Assembly: GCF_009707125.1 (NCBI RefSeq)
Contig: NZ_WLVL01000040.1
Location: 62,001 to 126,000 of the forward strand
From: Arsenicicoccus cauae
GTDB lineage: Bacteria; Actinomycetota; Actinomycetes; Actinomycetales; Dermatophilaceae
Length of the DNA stretch: 64,000 bases
Direction: 5' to 3'
Positions 8,652-17,710 of the stretch are shown here, in pieces (the first letter of the stretch is position 1; every line of letters begins with the position of its first letter). Both the position numbers and the translations under genes were made by a program. A model generated the notes under the pieces. That model was not told the DNA's origin, did not search any database, and was given only the letters and a program-made list of their open reading frames with translations.

Positions 8652-9482
8652 ATGAGCGTGCAGAGACGCAGCGGGTCCGCCTCCGGCGACGTGAGGGACC
8701 ACCTGGAGGACGTCGCCCAGGCGGCCGGCGACCACCCCGCGACGGAGGCGGCGGTGAGGACGGGCTACGCCGTCAACGGCCTGCTGCACCTGCTGATCGC
8801 CTGGATCTGCCTGCAGCTGGCCATGCTCCACGCGACGGGCGACGCCGACCAGTCCGGCGCCCTCGCGGCCCTGTCCCAGCACACGCTCGGCCGGGTCGCG
8901 CTGTGGCTGGGGGTGCTGGGCTTCCTCGGGCTCGCCCTGTGGCAGCTGACGGAGGTGGTCGTCCCCGGGCTCGGGGGCGACAGCTGGCAGTCCCGGCTCA
9001 AGGACGGCGCCAAGGCCGTGGTCTACGCGATCCTCGCCTGGTCCGCCTTCGGCTTCGCGCGCGGCACGGGCTCGTCGGGCAAGCAGCAGGTGCAGGGCTA
9101 CACCGCGAGCCTGCTGGGCGCGCCGGCCGGCCGGATCCTCGTCGCGGTGGTCGGGCTCGCCATCATCGGCGTCGGCATGTACCACGTCGTCAAGGGGCTG
9201 CGCCGCCGGTTCCTCGGTGACCTCGAGGACGACCCCGGCCCGCTCGCGGTCTACGCGGGGATGCTGGGCTACCCCACCCGCGGGGTCGCCCTGGCCGTCG
9301 TCGGCGGGCTCTTCGTCGCGGCAGCTATGGCCAACTCGTCGTCGCGGACCAACGGTCTCGATGGCGCCCTGCGCTTCCTGCTCGCCCAGCCCTATGGTCG
9401 GGTGGTCGTCGCCTTCATGGCCCTGGGGTTCGCGGCCTTCGGGGTCTACTCGTTCTTTCGGGCGCGGCACGCGGACGTATGA
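8652..9482 (+). CDS. DUF1206 family six-helix membrane protein
   Basis: 276 residues with an acidic N-terminal tail and three repeated pairs of transmembrane helices, each pair beginning with a similar arginine/tyrosine-glycine pattern (RTGYAVNGLLHLLIAW near 37, LLGAPAGRILVAVVGLAIIG near 158, GYPTRGVALAVVGGLFVAAA near 206). This threefold repeat is the hallmark of DUF1206, which is common in actinobacteria and has no established function. It ends 13 nt from the convergent lipoprotein gene. ATG 8652 gives the usual N terminus. Confidence 0.85.
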   Translation: MSVQRRSGSASGDVRDHLEDVAQAAGDHPATEAAVRTGYAVNGLLHLLIAWICLQLAMLHATGDADQSGALAALSQHTLGRVALWLGVLGFLGLALWQLTEVVVPGLGGDSWQSRLKDGAKAVVYAILAWSAFGFARGTGSSGKQQVQGYTASLLGAPAGRILVAVVGLAIIGVGMYHVVKGLRRRFLGDLEDDPGPLAVYAGMLGYPTRGVALAVVGGLFVAAAMANSSSRTNGLDGALRFLLAQPYGRVVVAFMALGFAAFGVYSFFRARHADV

Positions 9483-9495
9483 CGGGGGCCCGGCC

Positions 9496-10569
9496 TCAAC
9501 GGCCGTAGTCCACGGGGAGCACCTCGAGGCGGTCGATGGGGAACGGCTCGTGCTGGCCGTCGCCGCTGCCGTTGAGCGACTCCCACCCGCTGTCGGCACC
9601 GAGCAGCCTCGGGTAGGGGTCGGCCGTGAACGCCGAGGCGTTCTCCGCGCGGAAGCTCACGGCCCCGCTGGTGTCCCACACCACCAGGCCGAACTCCTGG
9701 GCCGCGCGGGCGATGGTCCGGGCCGTCCGGGTCAGGCGGAGGGAGTCCAGGTCGAGATCGGCGGGAAGCCGCAGTCGCTGGCCCTGGCGCAGCACCGACA
9801 GACCGCGGGGGTTGCGGCCGTCCGAGCGCACCGCGGGCCACGAGTGGGTCGGGGCGGGAGCGGCATACGGGACGGCCACCCCCACGACATGGTCGATGTG
9901 CCCACGGCGCAGCTCCTCGGCCCGGACGAGTCCACCGGCGAAGGGAAGCCCGGTGGCCGTCGTGCCGAGGGGGAACGGAAAGACCCCGTCGCTGCGCGAG
10001 GCGCCCCGGATCGACCCCCCGCCGCACGCCGTCCACGTCCCGTCCTGCCCGCGGGACAGCCGCCACAGGTCGGTGTAGCGGTCCGTGGCGGGGTCGTGCA
10101 GCGCCGCCTCGTGGTCGCTGCCGCCCGCCGGACGCAGGTCGTCCGGGATGCGCAGACCCCGCAGCGAGGAGACGACGCGAGGGTCCAGCCGGCACCCGGG
10201 GGCCGCGCGGACGTCGTGGACCGGGTCGTTTGCGGTGGTGGTCACGAGTGGTGGCGTGTAGTCGTGCGTGTTGAGGGTGACGTTGGGCAGGCCTGGTCGG
10301 CCGTGCTCGACGGCGGCGACCCGCAGGTCGCGGACGATGGCGGCGCTGTCGGCAGCCGTGGGGGTGGACGCAGGCAGCGGGGTGTACCAGAACGAGGACG
10401 CGGCGAACACGCGCTGGGGGACGGGCGTGCGACGAGCCGCCGGCGCCGGCCCAGCGCCGGCGGATCCTGACCCCTCCGTCGTCGTGGGGCCGGACGAGCA
10501 TGCGCCGAGCGGTGCGCAGAGCAGCGCCGCGAGGGTCAGGCCGACGGTGAGGGCTGCGCGCGGCGGCAT
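9496..10569 (-). CDS. Secreted lipoprotein of unknown function
   Basis: 357 residues. ATG 10569 gives a lipoprotein signal peptide (PPRAALTVGLTLAALLCAPLGACSS, lipobox LGAC), then a short Ser/Gly/Pro-rich linker. The mature domain begins QRVFAASSFWYTPLPASTPTAADS and contains NVTLNTHDYTPPLV, DGTWTACGGGSIRGAS, GLPFAGGLVRAEELRRGHIDHVVG and GLVVWDTSGAVSFRAEN. Proteins of this pattern occur in actinobacteria as uncharacterised exported proteins; the HIDH and aromatic motifs suggest an extracellular hydrolase or glycan-binding fold, but this is inference only. Confidence 0.75.
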   Translation of the reverse strand: MPPRAALTVGLTLAALLCAPLGACSSGPTTTEGSGSAGAGPAPAARRTPVPQRVFAASSFWYTPLPASTPTAADSAAIVRDLRVAAVEHGRPGLPNVTLNTHDYTPPLVTTTANDPVHDVRAAPGCRLDPRVVSSLRGLRIPDDLRPAGGSDHEAALHDPATDRYTDLWRLSRGQDGTWTACGGGSIRGASRSDGVFPFPLGTTATGLPFAGGLVRAEELRRGHIDHVVGVAVPYAAPAPTHSWPAVRSDGRNPRGLSVLRQGQRLRLPADLDLDSLRLTRTARTIARAAQEFGLVVWDTSGAVSFRAENASAFTADPYPRLLGADSGWESLNGSGDGQHEPFPIDRLEVLPVDYGR

Positions 10570-10698
10570 ACGGCTCCCGTCTGGCCAGTCTTGGGCCACC
10601 GAGGTGAGGCCACGGACCACCCTGCGTCGAGTGGCCCGCCCCGAGCTGGTGGGCGGCGGGCCCGGGAGCGAGCGCTCCCGGGCCGTGCTCGCCAGGCG

Positions 10699-10772
10699 TA
10701 GGCCGGGTCGGGCTTGAACCGACGACCGACGGATTATGAGTCCGCTGCTCTGACCGACTGAGCTACCGGCCC
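10699..10772 (-). tRNA. tRNA with CAT anticodon (Ile2 or elongator Met)
   Basis: A 74-nt cloverleaf on the minus strand: acceptor GGGCCGG/CCGGCCT (first pair G-U), anticodon stem GCGGA/TCCGT with loop CTCATAA, T-loop GGTTCAAGCC, discriminator A73, no encoded CCA. A CAT anticodon can belong to initiator Met, elongator Met or the lysidine-modified Ile2. The first pair and the body exclude the initiator type. The GGTCG variable region and GC-rich acceptor look more like Ile2 than Met to me, but this is not decisive. Confidence 0.85.
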
Positions 10773-10995
10773 TGGGTCCGACGAGGGACCCCTCACCCTA
10801 CCGTCACCGTCGGTGCGACCCCGCGTCGGGACAAGCGTCACCCACCATGGCTCGACCCAACCCCCATCATCGGCAGGCTTACGCTAAGTCAGCGAAGATC
10901 GTTCAGGGATTGGGCTGTGAGGGTGATAAGCCCCGCACTTCTGGTCATTCATGGCTACAGAATGTGTACTCCCTCTCGCTCACGAAGGTGGTCGC

Positions 10996-12633
10996 ATGCC
11001 TGCCTCCCCCCTCCTCACCAGGCTCATCTCGGGGTCGACCGGTCCCACCCCTCCTCCCCGGCCGGCGCCTCGGCCGACCACCACGCCCAAGGTCGTGAAC
11101 CCGGACCCACGTCTCGTCCACACCGTCCCGGCGGTCGCGACGTCCGTGCACGCCCCCACGCTGCCGCTGCGCACGACCCCCGCGTGGCACCTCGCGCGCC
11201 GCGCGGCCCAGGCCCCCACAGCGGCCATCGTCGCCGACATCGAGCGGCTGGGCACGAGGGCGTGGATCAACCAGCAGCTCGACCCGGCGTCGATCCCCGA
11301 CACGACGTGGGACGGCCTCGTCCAGCGCTGCTTCCCGTGGCTCAACCTGACCAACAAGCAGGTGCAGGACCTGACGGGAGGCGGCTTCCGTGGCAGCCCC
11401 GTCATGGCCCACGCCAACGCCGCGCGGCCGTTGTTCACCCACCGGGTTCTCTGGGAGAACGTCGTCACGATGTGGGGCGACCTGCTCTACGTCCCCTACC
11501 GCAGCAAGGCGGACAGCTTCACCCTCGAGTACGACTGGAAGGTCCTGCGTCGCCACGCCTTCGGGCGGTATGCCGACCTCCTGCACGCCGCCGTCACGCA
11601 TCCCGCGATCCTCAACAACCTCGACAACGACGTCAGCTCCAGGGACAACCCCAACGAGAACCTCGGCCGGGAGATCCTCGAGCTCTACACGGTCGGGGTC
11701 GGGACCTACACGGAGACCGATGTCCGGCAGTCCGCCCTGATGCTGACGGGACACTCGGTCGACTGGGGCACCCGCGACTACGTGTACCACCCCGGGGCCC
11801 ACCACGTGGGGCCGATCACGGTCATGGGCTTCAGCCACGCCAACGCCACGTCCGCCGGCGGACCGACGGCGCTGCGCGCCTACACGGACTACCTGGCGCG
11901 TCACCCGGCGACCGCGCGTCGCCTCGCCCGCGTGATCGCCACGAGGTTCGTGTCGGACACGCCGAGCGACGCCCTGGTGCAGACCCTCGCCTCGACCTAC
12001 CTGGCGTCGGACACGGCGATCGTGCCGGTGCTCCGGCGCCTCTTCGACCACCCTGAGTTCTGGGCGTCGGTCGGCCACAAGTGGTCCCGGCCGGCCGAGC
12101 TCGCCGCCAAGGCCGTGCGTGCCTCCAAGCCCACCGGGTACTCCTTCGCGCAGCCCATCACCGCGAACCCGTGGGCCATGAGCAACTACTTCTGGTTCCT
12201 CTACCAGTGCGGTCACGCACCGCGCGACTGGCCGCGCGTGGACGGCTACCCGGACGACGCCGACGCGTGGCGCAGCACCATCGCCACGCTGTCGTCCTGG
12301 AATGTCATGCACGCCCTGGCCTGGGGATGGGGCGACGGGCCGACCTACCCGGACGAGCCGGACCAGGACCCCGGCCAGGGCCTCCCGCACTGGCACACCG
12401 CCCTCGGCGTCAAGGAGGGCGACAACGTCCTGGCGACGGCGCGGCGCATCACCTTCGCCCTGACGGGCTACGTCTGGCGGGACGAGGACATCGCCCCCAT
12501 CGCGTCCTGGCTGTGCAGCTACGGCGAGCGGCCGGCCACGGCGGGGGACACGCTGCCGGACTACGCGGCCCGCGGCTGGCTGCGCGAGGCCGTGCGCCTG
12601 ATCCTCGCCAGCCCCTACTCCTTCCTGCGCTGA
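10996..12633 (+). CDS. DUF1800 domain protein
   Basis: 545 residues of the DUF1800 family. Characteristic segments are AWHLARRAAQAPTAAIVADIERLGTRAWINQQLDP, RVLWENVVTMWGDLLYV, and NPNENLGREILELYTVGVGTYTETDVRQSALMLTGH, a motif shared by nearly all members. The first 60 residues are Pro/Thr-rich and disordered, without a clear signal peptide. The family is nearly always next to a DUF1501 protein, as here (12-nt gap), and the pair may act together at the cell surface; no activity is established. ATG 10996 follows GAAGGTGG. Confidence 0.85.
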   Translation: MPASPLLTRLISGSTGPTPPPRPAPRPTTTPKVVNPDPRLVHTVPAVATSVHAPTLPLRTTPAWHLARRAAQAPTAAIVADIERLGTRAWINQQLDPASIPDTTWDGLVQRCFPWLNLTNKQVQDLTGGGFRGSPVMAHANAARPLFTHRVLWENVVTMWGDLLYVPYRSKADSFTLEYDWKVLRRHAFGRYADLLHAAVTHPAILNNLDNDVSSRDNPNENLGREILELYTVGVGTYTETDVRQSALMLTGHSVDWGTRDYVYHPGAHHVGPITVMGFSHANATSAGGPTALRAYTDYLARHPATARRLARVIATRFVSDTPSDALVQTLASTYLASDTAIVPVLRRLFDHPEFWASVGHKWSRPAELAAKAVRASKPTGYSFAQPITANPWAMSNYFWFLYQCGHAPRDWPRVDGYPDDADAWRSTIATLSSWNVMHALAWGWGDGPTYPDEPDQDPGQGLPHWHTALGVKEGDNVLATARRITFALTGYVWRDEDIAPIASWLCSYGERPATAGDTLPDYAARGWLREAVRLILASPYSFLR

Positions 12634-12645
12634 TCGGAGAGCACC

Positions 12646-14124
12646 GTGAGCACCCCCCGCAGCACGTCGACGGTCGCGGCCGACCGTCACGCACCCCTGG
12701 TCCATGAGGACCTGGTCACCCCGATGCACCATCACGACGAGTCACGCAATCACCTCGTGGTGCGCACCGAGGACGGGCCTCGGGTCATGTCGGCGGCCGA
12801 CGCGGCGTCATACATCGCCCACGTCCGTCCCCCAGCCTGTCCGCACGAGGTGACCGAGGCAGCCGGCTGGCGCGGGCCGGTGCGGCGCCGCACCGTCCTG
12901 CAGGGCGCGGCCCTCGGCCTCGGGGCGCTGCTGGCGGAGTCCGCCGTGCCGCGCTACGCCTTCGCCGAGACGGCGACCCAGCGCGACCTGCTCGTGGTCA
13001 TCTTCATCCGTGGTGGGGCCGACGGGCTCTCGCTCGTCCCGCCCGTCCAGGACAGCGCCTACCTCGCGGCCCGACCGACCATCCGGGTCACCGCGTCCCA
13101 GGCCCTGCCGCTGGGCGGCGCGGTGGGGCTCAACCCCGCGATGACGGGCCTCAAGGCGCTCTACGACGCGGGGGACCTCGCGGTCGTGCTCGGCGCGGGC
13201 AACCCGGCGGTGCGGCGTTCTCACTTCGAGGACATGAACGCCATGGAGTGGGCGGCCCCCGCCAACATGCGTTCGGGGTGGCTCGCCCGGCACCTCACCA
13301 GCAGCGGACCCACGACCGGGACCATCCGGGCGATCACCCGGGGGTCCCAGGTCGCCCTGTCGCTCAGCGCCCCCAGCATGGAGACCCCCGCAGTCGCCGA
13401 GCTGGCGAGCTTCGGGCTGCAGCCGACCTACACCAAGGACGGCGTCACCCGGGAGCGCATCACCGCCATCGTCGACCAGATGTATGCCCGCGCCGGCGGC
13501 GGTGCCGCCCTCACCGCGCGCTCCACGCTCGACGCCGTCGCCCGCCTCGCGGACCAGCGCGCGATCGCCGCCGAGGGCAAGTACGTGCCGGCCAACGGCG
13601 CCGCCTACCCCGACACGACCTTCGGCAAGGGCATGCGCGACGTCGCGCAGATCGCCAAGGCGGGCAAGGGGCTGGAGGTCGCCTGCATCGATAACGACGA
13701 CTGGGACATGCACCGCAACCTCGGCGTCGCGCAGGACACCAACGGGTGGATGTGGCGTCGCGCCGCCGACCTGTCGGCCGGGATCACCGCCCTGCGCGCC
13801 GACCTCGGTGACCTCTGGCAGCGCACGACCGTGGTCACGATGAGCGAGTTCGGCCGCCGCGTCCAGGAGAACGGCGACCAGGGCCTGGACCACGGGCACG
13901 GCAACGTCATGTTCGTGGCCGGCGGGGGAGTCAACGGCGGCAAGGTCTACGGCACGATGCCCTCGCTCGCTCCGGCCAACCTCGTGCAGGGCGACGTCCC
14001 CATCACCACGGACTACCGGCAGGTGCTCAGCGAGGTCGTCGGGGGGCGACTGCTCAACGGCGGCAACCTCGCGACGATCTTTCCGGGCTTCACCCCCAGC
14101 GCGACCCCGCTCGGCGTCGTCTGA
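12646..14124 (+). CDS. DUF1501 domain protein, probable Tat substrate
   Basis: 492 residues starting with GTG, 12 nt after the DUF1800 gene. A twin-arginine-like sequence lies unusually far in (RRRTVLQGAALGLGALLAESA, Arg80-82), after an 80-residue leader. The DUF1501 domain follows: LLVVIFIRGGADGLSLVPP, RRSHFEDMNAMEW, GWLARHL, IDNDDWDMHRNLG, VVTMSEFGRRVQENGDQGLDHGHGNVMFVAGGGVNGGKVYG. The last motif is typical of the family, which is distantly related to alkaline phosphatase-like and sulfatase folds. It would be exported folded. The substrate is unknown. Confidence 0.85.
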   Translation: MSTPRSTSTVAADRHAPLVHEDLVTPMHHHDESRNHLVVRTEDGPRVMSAADAASYIAHVRPPACPHEVTEAAGWRGPVRRRTVLQGAALGLGALLAESAVPRYAFAETATQRDLLVVIFIRGGADGLSLVPPVQDSAYLAARPTIRVTASQALPLGGAVGLNPAMTGLKALYDAGDLAVVLGAGNPAVRRSHFEDMNAMEWAAPANMRSGWLARHLTSSGPTTGTIRAITRGSQVALSLSAPSMETPAVAELASFGLQPTYTKDGVTRERITAIVDQMYARAGGGAALTARSTLDAVARLADQRAIAAEGKYVPANGAAYPDTTFGKGMRDVAQIAKAGKGLEVACIDNDDWDMHRNLGVAQDTNGWMWRRAADLSAGITALRADLGDLWQRTTVVTMSEFGRRVQENGDQGLDHGHGNVMFVAGGGVNGGKVYGTMPSLAPANLVQGDVPITTDYRQVLSEVVGGRLLNGGNLATIFPGFTPSATPLGVV

Positions 14125-14266
14125 GGTGCTCGCACGGTGTGTCGTTCACCCGGAAGGCCTGGCGTCTCCAGGAATGATGGGGCATGATTGACGACGCAGC
14201 GTGACCAAAGCTCTCCTGGGTCCCGAGGTCGTTGGGGAAGACGTCCCTCGCACACAGGAGGTCCGG

Positions 14267-14803
14267 ATGTCCGTTGCAGCCGATCTGCACAGGGGCGGCG
14301 ACGCCACCCCGACGACGCGAGGCGTGGTGTTCATCCACAGCGCCTCTACTGCGATGTGCCCGCACGTGGCCTGGGCGCTCGAGGGTGTCCTCGGCACCGC
14401 GGTGACCCTCGACTGGACGAGCCAGCCTGCTGACGCGCGCCTCCGGCGCACCGAGGTCAACTGGGTCGGGCCGGCGGGCACCGGTGCCGCCCTCGCCAGC
14501 GCGCTCCGCGGCTGGGACTCGTTGCGCTACGAGGTGACCGAGGACCCGAGCCCCGGGTGCGACGGCTCCCGGTGGGCGCACACGCCCGACCTCGGCCTGC
14601 ACCACACATGGATCTGCGCCAGCGGCGACGCCGTCGTCAACGAGGACCGGCTGCGCCACGCGCTGGCCCAGGCGCAGGGCGACCCCCGCGTGCTGGCGGA
14701 GATCGTCGACCAGATCCTCGGGGCCCCGTGGGACGCCGAGCTCGAGGCCTACCGCGAGGCCGGCGACGGTGCGCCCGTCCGCTGGTTGCACAAGGTCGGC
14801 TGA
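14267..14803 (+). CDS. DUF3145 domain protein
   Basis: 178 residues. TRGVVFIHSASTAMCPHVAWALEGVLG at the N terminus and TWICASGDAVVNEDRLRHAL in the middle are the signature of DUF3145, a cytoplasmic family found in nearly all actinobacteria and of unknown function. ATG 14267 is fixed by AGGAGG at 14257-14262. It is convergent with fabF across a hairpin. Confidence 0.88.
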   Translation: MSVAADLHRGGDATPTTRGVVFIHSASTAMCPHVAWALEGVLGTAVTLDWTSQPADARLRRTEVNWVGPAGTGAALASALRGWDSLRYEVTEDPSPGCDGSRWAHTPDLGLHHTWICASGDAVVNEDRLRHALAQAQGDPRVLAEIVDQILGAPWDAELEAYREAGDGAPVRWLHKVG

Positions 14804-14855
14804 CCGGAGCGTCACCTGGGCGGTGTGCGCGCCCGGGTGACCGAGACCGTATGCC

Positions 14856-14896
14856 GAGGGCCCGGCCGCTCCCGTGGTGGGAGGGGCCGGGCCCTC
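14856..14896. terminator. Bidirectional hairpin between DUF3145 gene and fabF
   Basis: A 12-bp perfect stem (GAGGGCCCGGCC / GGCCGGGCCCTC) with a 17-nt loop between two convergent genes. There is no T-tract on either side, as is common for actinobacterial terminators. Confidence 0.65.
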
Positions 14897-14953
14897 GCTG
14901 CTGCCACCCCGCGGTCACGGTCACGGTCACGGTCGCGGCGGCGCCACGAGTGC

Positions 14954-16207
14954 TCAGCCGTGGCTCTTGATCACGAGTGCGACATTGGCCCCGCCGAACC
15001 CGAAGGAGTTGTTGAGCGCGGCCAGGTCGCCCTCCGGCAGGGTGCGCGCCGTGCCGGTGACGACGTCCAGGTCGATCTCGGGGTCCTGGGACTCCAGGTT
15101 GATCGTCGCCGGGATCGTGCGGTCCCGCAGCGCCAGCACGGTCAGGATCGTCTCCAGGGCGCCGGCGGCGCCGAGGAGGTGGCCGGTCATGGACTTGGTG
15201 GCCGTGACGGCGATATCGGCGGTGTGCTCCCCGAACGCCCGGTGGATGGCCCGGGTCTCGGCGACGTCGCCGACCGGGGTCGAGGTGGCGTGCGCGTTGA
15301 CGTGCACGATGTCCGTGGTGGTCAGGCCCGCGTCCTCGATGGCCTCGACCATGGCGCGGGCGGCGCCGCGTCCCTCGGGCTCCCCGGCCGTGATGTGGTA
15401 GGCGTCGGCCGAGGCGCCCGCGCCGGCGATCTCGCCGTAGATGCGGGCGCCACGAGCGGCGGCGTGCTCCTCGGACTCCAGGACCAGCAGTGCGGCGCCC
15501 TCGCCGAGCACGAACCCGTCGCGGTCCTTGTCGTAGGGACGCGAGGCGCGCTCGGGCTCGTCGTTGCGGGTCGACAGGGCTTGCATCGCGGCGAACCCGG
15601 CGACCGGGAGGGGGTGGATGGCGGCCTCGGTGCCGCCGGCGACGACGACGTCGGCCTTGCCGCTGCGGATGAGGGTGAGGGCCTGGGCGATGCCCTCGGC
15701 GCCGGACGCGCAGGCGCTCACCGGCGTGTGGGCGCCTGCGCGGGCGGTCAGCTCGAGCGAGACCGCGGCGGCGGGGCCGTTGGCCATGAGCATCGGGACC
15801 GCGAGAGGGAAGACGCGGCGGGGTCCCTTGTCGCGCAGCACGTCCCACTGGTCCAGGAGGGTCTGCACGCCACCGATCCCCGTGCCGAGGCAGACCGCGA
15901 GACGCTCGGGCTCGACCTCGGGGGACCCCGCGTCGGCCCAGGCCTCACGCACGGCCACGAGGGCGGCCTGGGTGCTGGGGTCGTTACGACGGACCTCGAC
16001 CTTGCTGAGGACGTCAGCCGTGGGGACGGCCAGGGTCGCGGCGAAGGTGACCGGCAGCTGGTGCTGCGCGACCCAGTCGTACGGCATGGGGCGGGCGCCG
16101 GAACGGCCCGCGAGGATCGCGTCCCAGGTGTCCTGGACGTTACCGCCGACGGGCGTCGTGGCACCGAGACCGGTCACGACGACGCGGCGGCTGCTCGAGG
16201 TGGTCAT
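14954..16207 (-). CDS. fabF: Beta-ketoacyl-ACP synthase II
   Basis: 417 residues, last gene of the fatty-acid operon. It is the elongating condensing enzyme of type II fatty-acid synthesis. VVVTGLGATTPVGGNVQDTW opens the thiolase fold; the nucleophile is Cys166 in VSACASGAEG; the two histidines lie in VHVNAHATSTPVGD and TKSMTGHLLGAAGA; the C terminus is NNSFGFGGANVALV. ATG 16207 follows AAGGAGCAGCGAG. The length is the usual one for FabF. Confidence 0.95.
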   Translation of the reverse strand: MTTSSSRRVVVTGLGATTPVGGNVQDTWDAILAGRSGARPMPYDWVAQHQLPVTFAATLAVPTADVLSKVEVRRNDPSTQAALVAVREAWADAGSPEVEPERLAVCLGTGIGGVQTLLDQWDVLRDKGPRRVFPLAVPMLMANGPAAAVSLELTARAGAHTPVSACASGAEGIAQALTLIRSGKADVVVAGGTEAAIHPLPVAGFAAMQALSTRNDEPERASRPYDKDRDGFVLGEGAALLVLESEEHAAARGARIYGEIAGAGASADAYHITAGEPEGRGAARAMVEAIEDAGLTTTDIVHVNAHATSTPVGDVAETRAIHRAFGEHTADIAVTATKSMTGHLLGAAGALETILTVLALRDRTIPATINLESQDPEIDLDVVTGTARTLPEGDLAALNNSFGFGGANVALVIKSHG

Positions 16208-16301
16208 CTCGCTGCTCCTTGGTCGGTGAGGTGGGGGCCGGACGGGGCGGGCCGGGCGTCCAGCCGCGGCTCGCCCCGTCCGGAGGCGGGTGCGCCTCGG
16301 G

Positions 16302-16550
16302 TCAGCCCTGGGCCCCGTTGATGTAGGACACGGCGTCGCGCACCGTCTTGAGGTTCTTGACCTCGTCGTCGGGGATGCGGACGCCGAACTTCTCCTCGGC
16401 GTTGACCACGATGGTCATCATCGACAGGGAGTCGATGTCGAGGTCCTCGGTGAAGGACTTGTCCATCTGGACCTCGGCCGCGTCCAGGCCGGTCTCCTCG
16501 TTGACGATCTCGGCCAGGCCCTGGAGGATCTCGTTCTCGTTCATGGCCAT
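16302..16550 (-). CDS. acpP: Acyl carrier protein
   Basis: 82 residues, acidic. The phosphopantetheine attachment site is Ser41 in DIDSLSM. It carries the growing acyl chain between FabD, FabH and FabF. The start is at MAMNENE, with GGAG upstream; an internal ATG two codons later is possible. It lies between fabH (116 nt) and fabF (94 nt). Confidence 0.95.
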   Translation of the reverse strand: MAMNENEILQGLAEIVNEETGLDAAEVQMDKSFTEDLDIDSLSMMTIVVNAEEKFGVRIPDDEVKNLKTVRDAVSYINGAQG

Positions 16551-16666
16551 CTCAGGCTCCTTACTCGGTTGCTCCGACCGTGCGGTGCGGAGGGTGGGAT
16601 GGTGCGGGCTGACCCGATGGGTCCCGTCGGGCCGCGGGGTACTGGGGGAGGCGCCGGGCGCCACGG

Positions 16667-17710
16667 TCACGGCAGGACGACGACCTGCGCGGCATAGACC
16701 AGACCGGCGCCGAAGCCGATCTGCAGCGCCAGCCCACCGTGCGGTGCCTGGCCCTCGGTCAGCATGCGGTCGGTCGCCAGCGGGATCGAGGCGGAGGAGG
16801 TGTTGCCCTGGTGCCGGATGTCGTCCGCGACGGGGACGTGCTCCGGCAGCTTGAGCTGCTTGACCAGCGCGTCGACGATGCGGATGTTGGCCTGATGGGG
16901 GATGAAGGCGTCCAGGTCGCCGGCCGTGATCCCGGCCGCGTCCAGGGCCTCCCGGCAGACGGGAGCCATCGCGTAGACCGCCCACCGGAACACGCTCTGG
17001 CCCGCCATCGTGAGGTAGGACCACGGCATCGCGTCGCGGGGGCTCTGCTCCTCGAGGCTGCCGACGTGCGCGTGGTCGCGCAGGTCCACCCAGGAGTACT
17101 TGTTGCGGATGACGTCCCAGTCCTCGCCCTTGGAGCCCCACACGGTGGGTCCGATGCCCGGGAAGTCCGACGGCCCCACGACGGCGGCGCCGGCGCCGTC
17201 GCCGAAGATGAAGGCCGTGCCGCGGTCGTGCTTGTCGGTGAAGTCCGAGAGCTTCTCCACCCCGATGACGAGGACGAACTCGGCAGTGCCGCCGCGGACC
17301 ATGTCGTTGGCCAGGCCGATGCCGTGGCAGTAGCCCGCGCAGGCCGCCGACAGGTCGAAGGCCGCCGCGGGCGTCGCGCCGATGCGGTGGGCCACGGCCG
17401 CGGCGGCGCTCGGCGTCTGGAAGGGGTGCGTCACGTTGGCGACGATGACGGCACCGAGCTGGTCGGCGCCGACGCCGGCCTTGGTGAGCGCGTCCTCGGC
17501 TGCGGCGCAGCTCATGTCGATCACGGACTCGTCCTCGCGGGCCCAGCGACGCTCCTCGATCCCCGACCGGCTGCGGATCCACTCGTCGGACGAGTCGATC
17601 CACTGGCAGACCTCGTCGTTGGTGACGACACGCTCGGGGCGATAGCCCCCGACGCCCCAGATGCGGGCGTGGGCGGCGCCGGAGCGCTCGGTGATGGTGG
17701 GCCTGGTCAT
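16667..17710 (-). CDS. fabH: Beta-ketoacyl-ACP synthase III
   Basis: 347 residues. It starts fatty-acid synthesis by condensing an acyl-CoA with malonyl-ACP. The nucleophile is Cys124 in DLSAACAGYCHG; the histidine and asparagine of the triad lie in FIPHQANIRI and RHQGNTSSASIPLA. In actinobacteria its choice of branched primers sets the iso/anteiso pattern of the membrane. ATG 17710 overlaps the fabD stop by 4 bp. Confidence 0.95.
   Translation of the reverse strand: MTRPTITERSGAAHARIWGVGGYRPERVVTNDEVCQWIDSSDEWIRSRSGIEERRWAREDESVIDMSCAAAEDALTKAGVGADQLGAVIVANVTHPFQTPSAAAAVAHRIGATPAAAFDLSAACAGYCHGIGLANDMVRGGTAEFVLVIGVEKLSDFTDKHDRGTAFIFGDGAGAAVVGPSDFPGIGPTVWGSKGEDWDVIRNKYSWVDLRDHAHVGSLEEQSPRDAMPWSYLTMAGQSVFRWAVYAMAPVCREALDAAGITAGDLDAFIPHQANIRIVDALVKQLKLPEHVPVADDIRHQGNTSSASIPLATDRMLTEGQAPHGGLALQIGFGAGLVYAAQVVVLP

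Noticed and set aside
9796-9813. Second copy of the sseA/dgt palindrome half (CACCGACAGACCGCGGGG)
   Set aside because: It lies in the coding region of a lipoprotein, lacks the second arm and differs in the centre; probably chance.
10699-10772. Initiator tRNA-Met
   Set aside because: The first acceptor pair is G-U and the GGG/CCC anticodon-stem pairs of initiators are absent.
14912-14935. GGTCAC triplicate behind fabF as a functional repeat
   Set aside because: Only three imperfect copies in a GC-rich spacer; simple slippage is enough.
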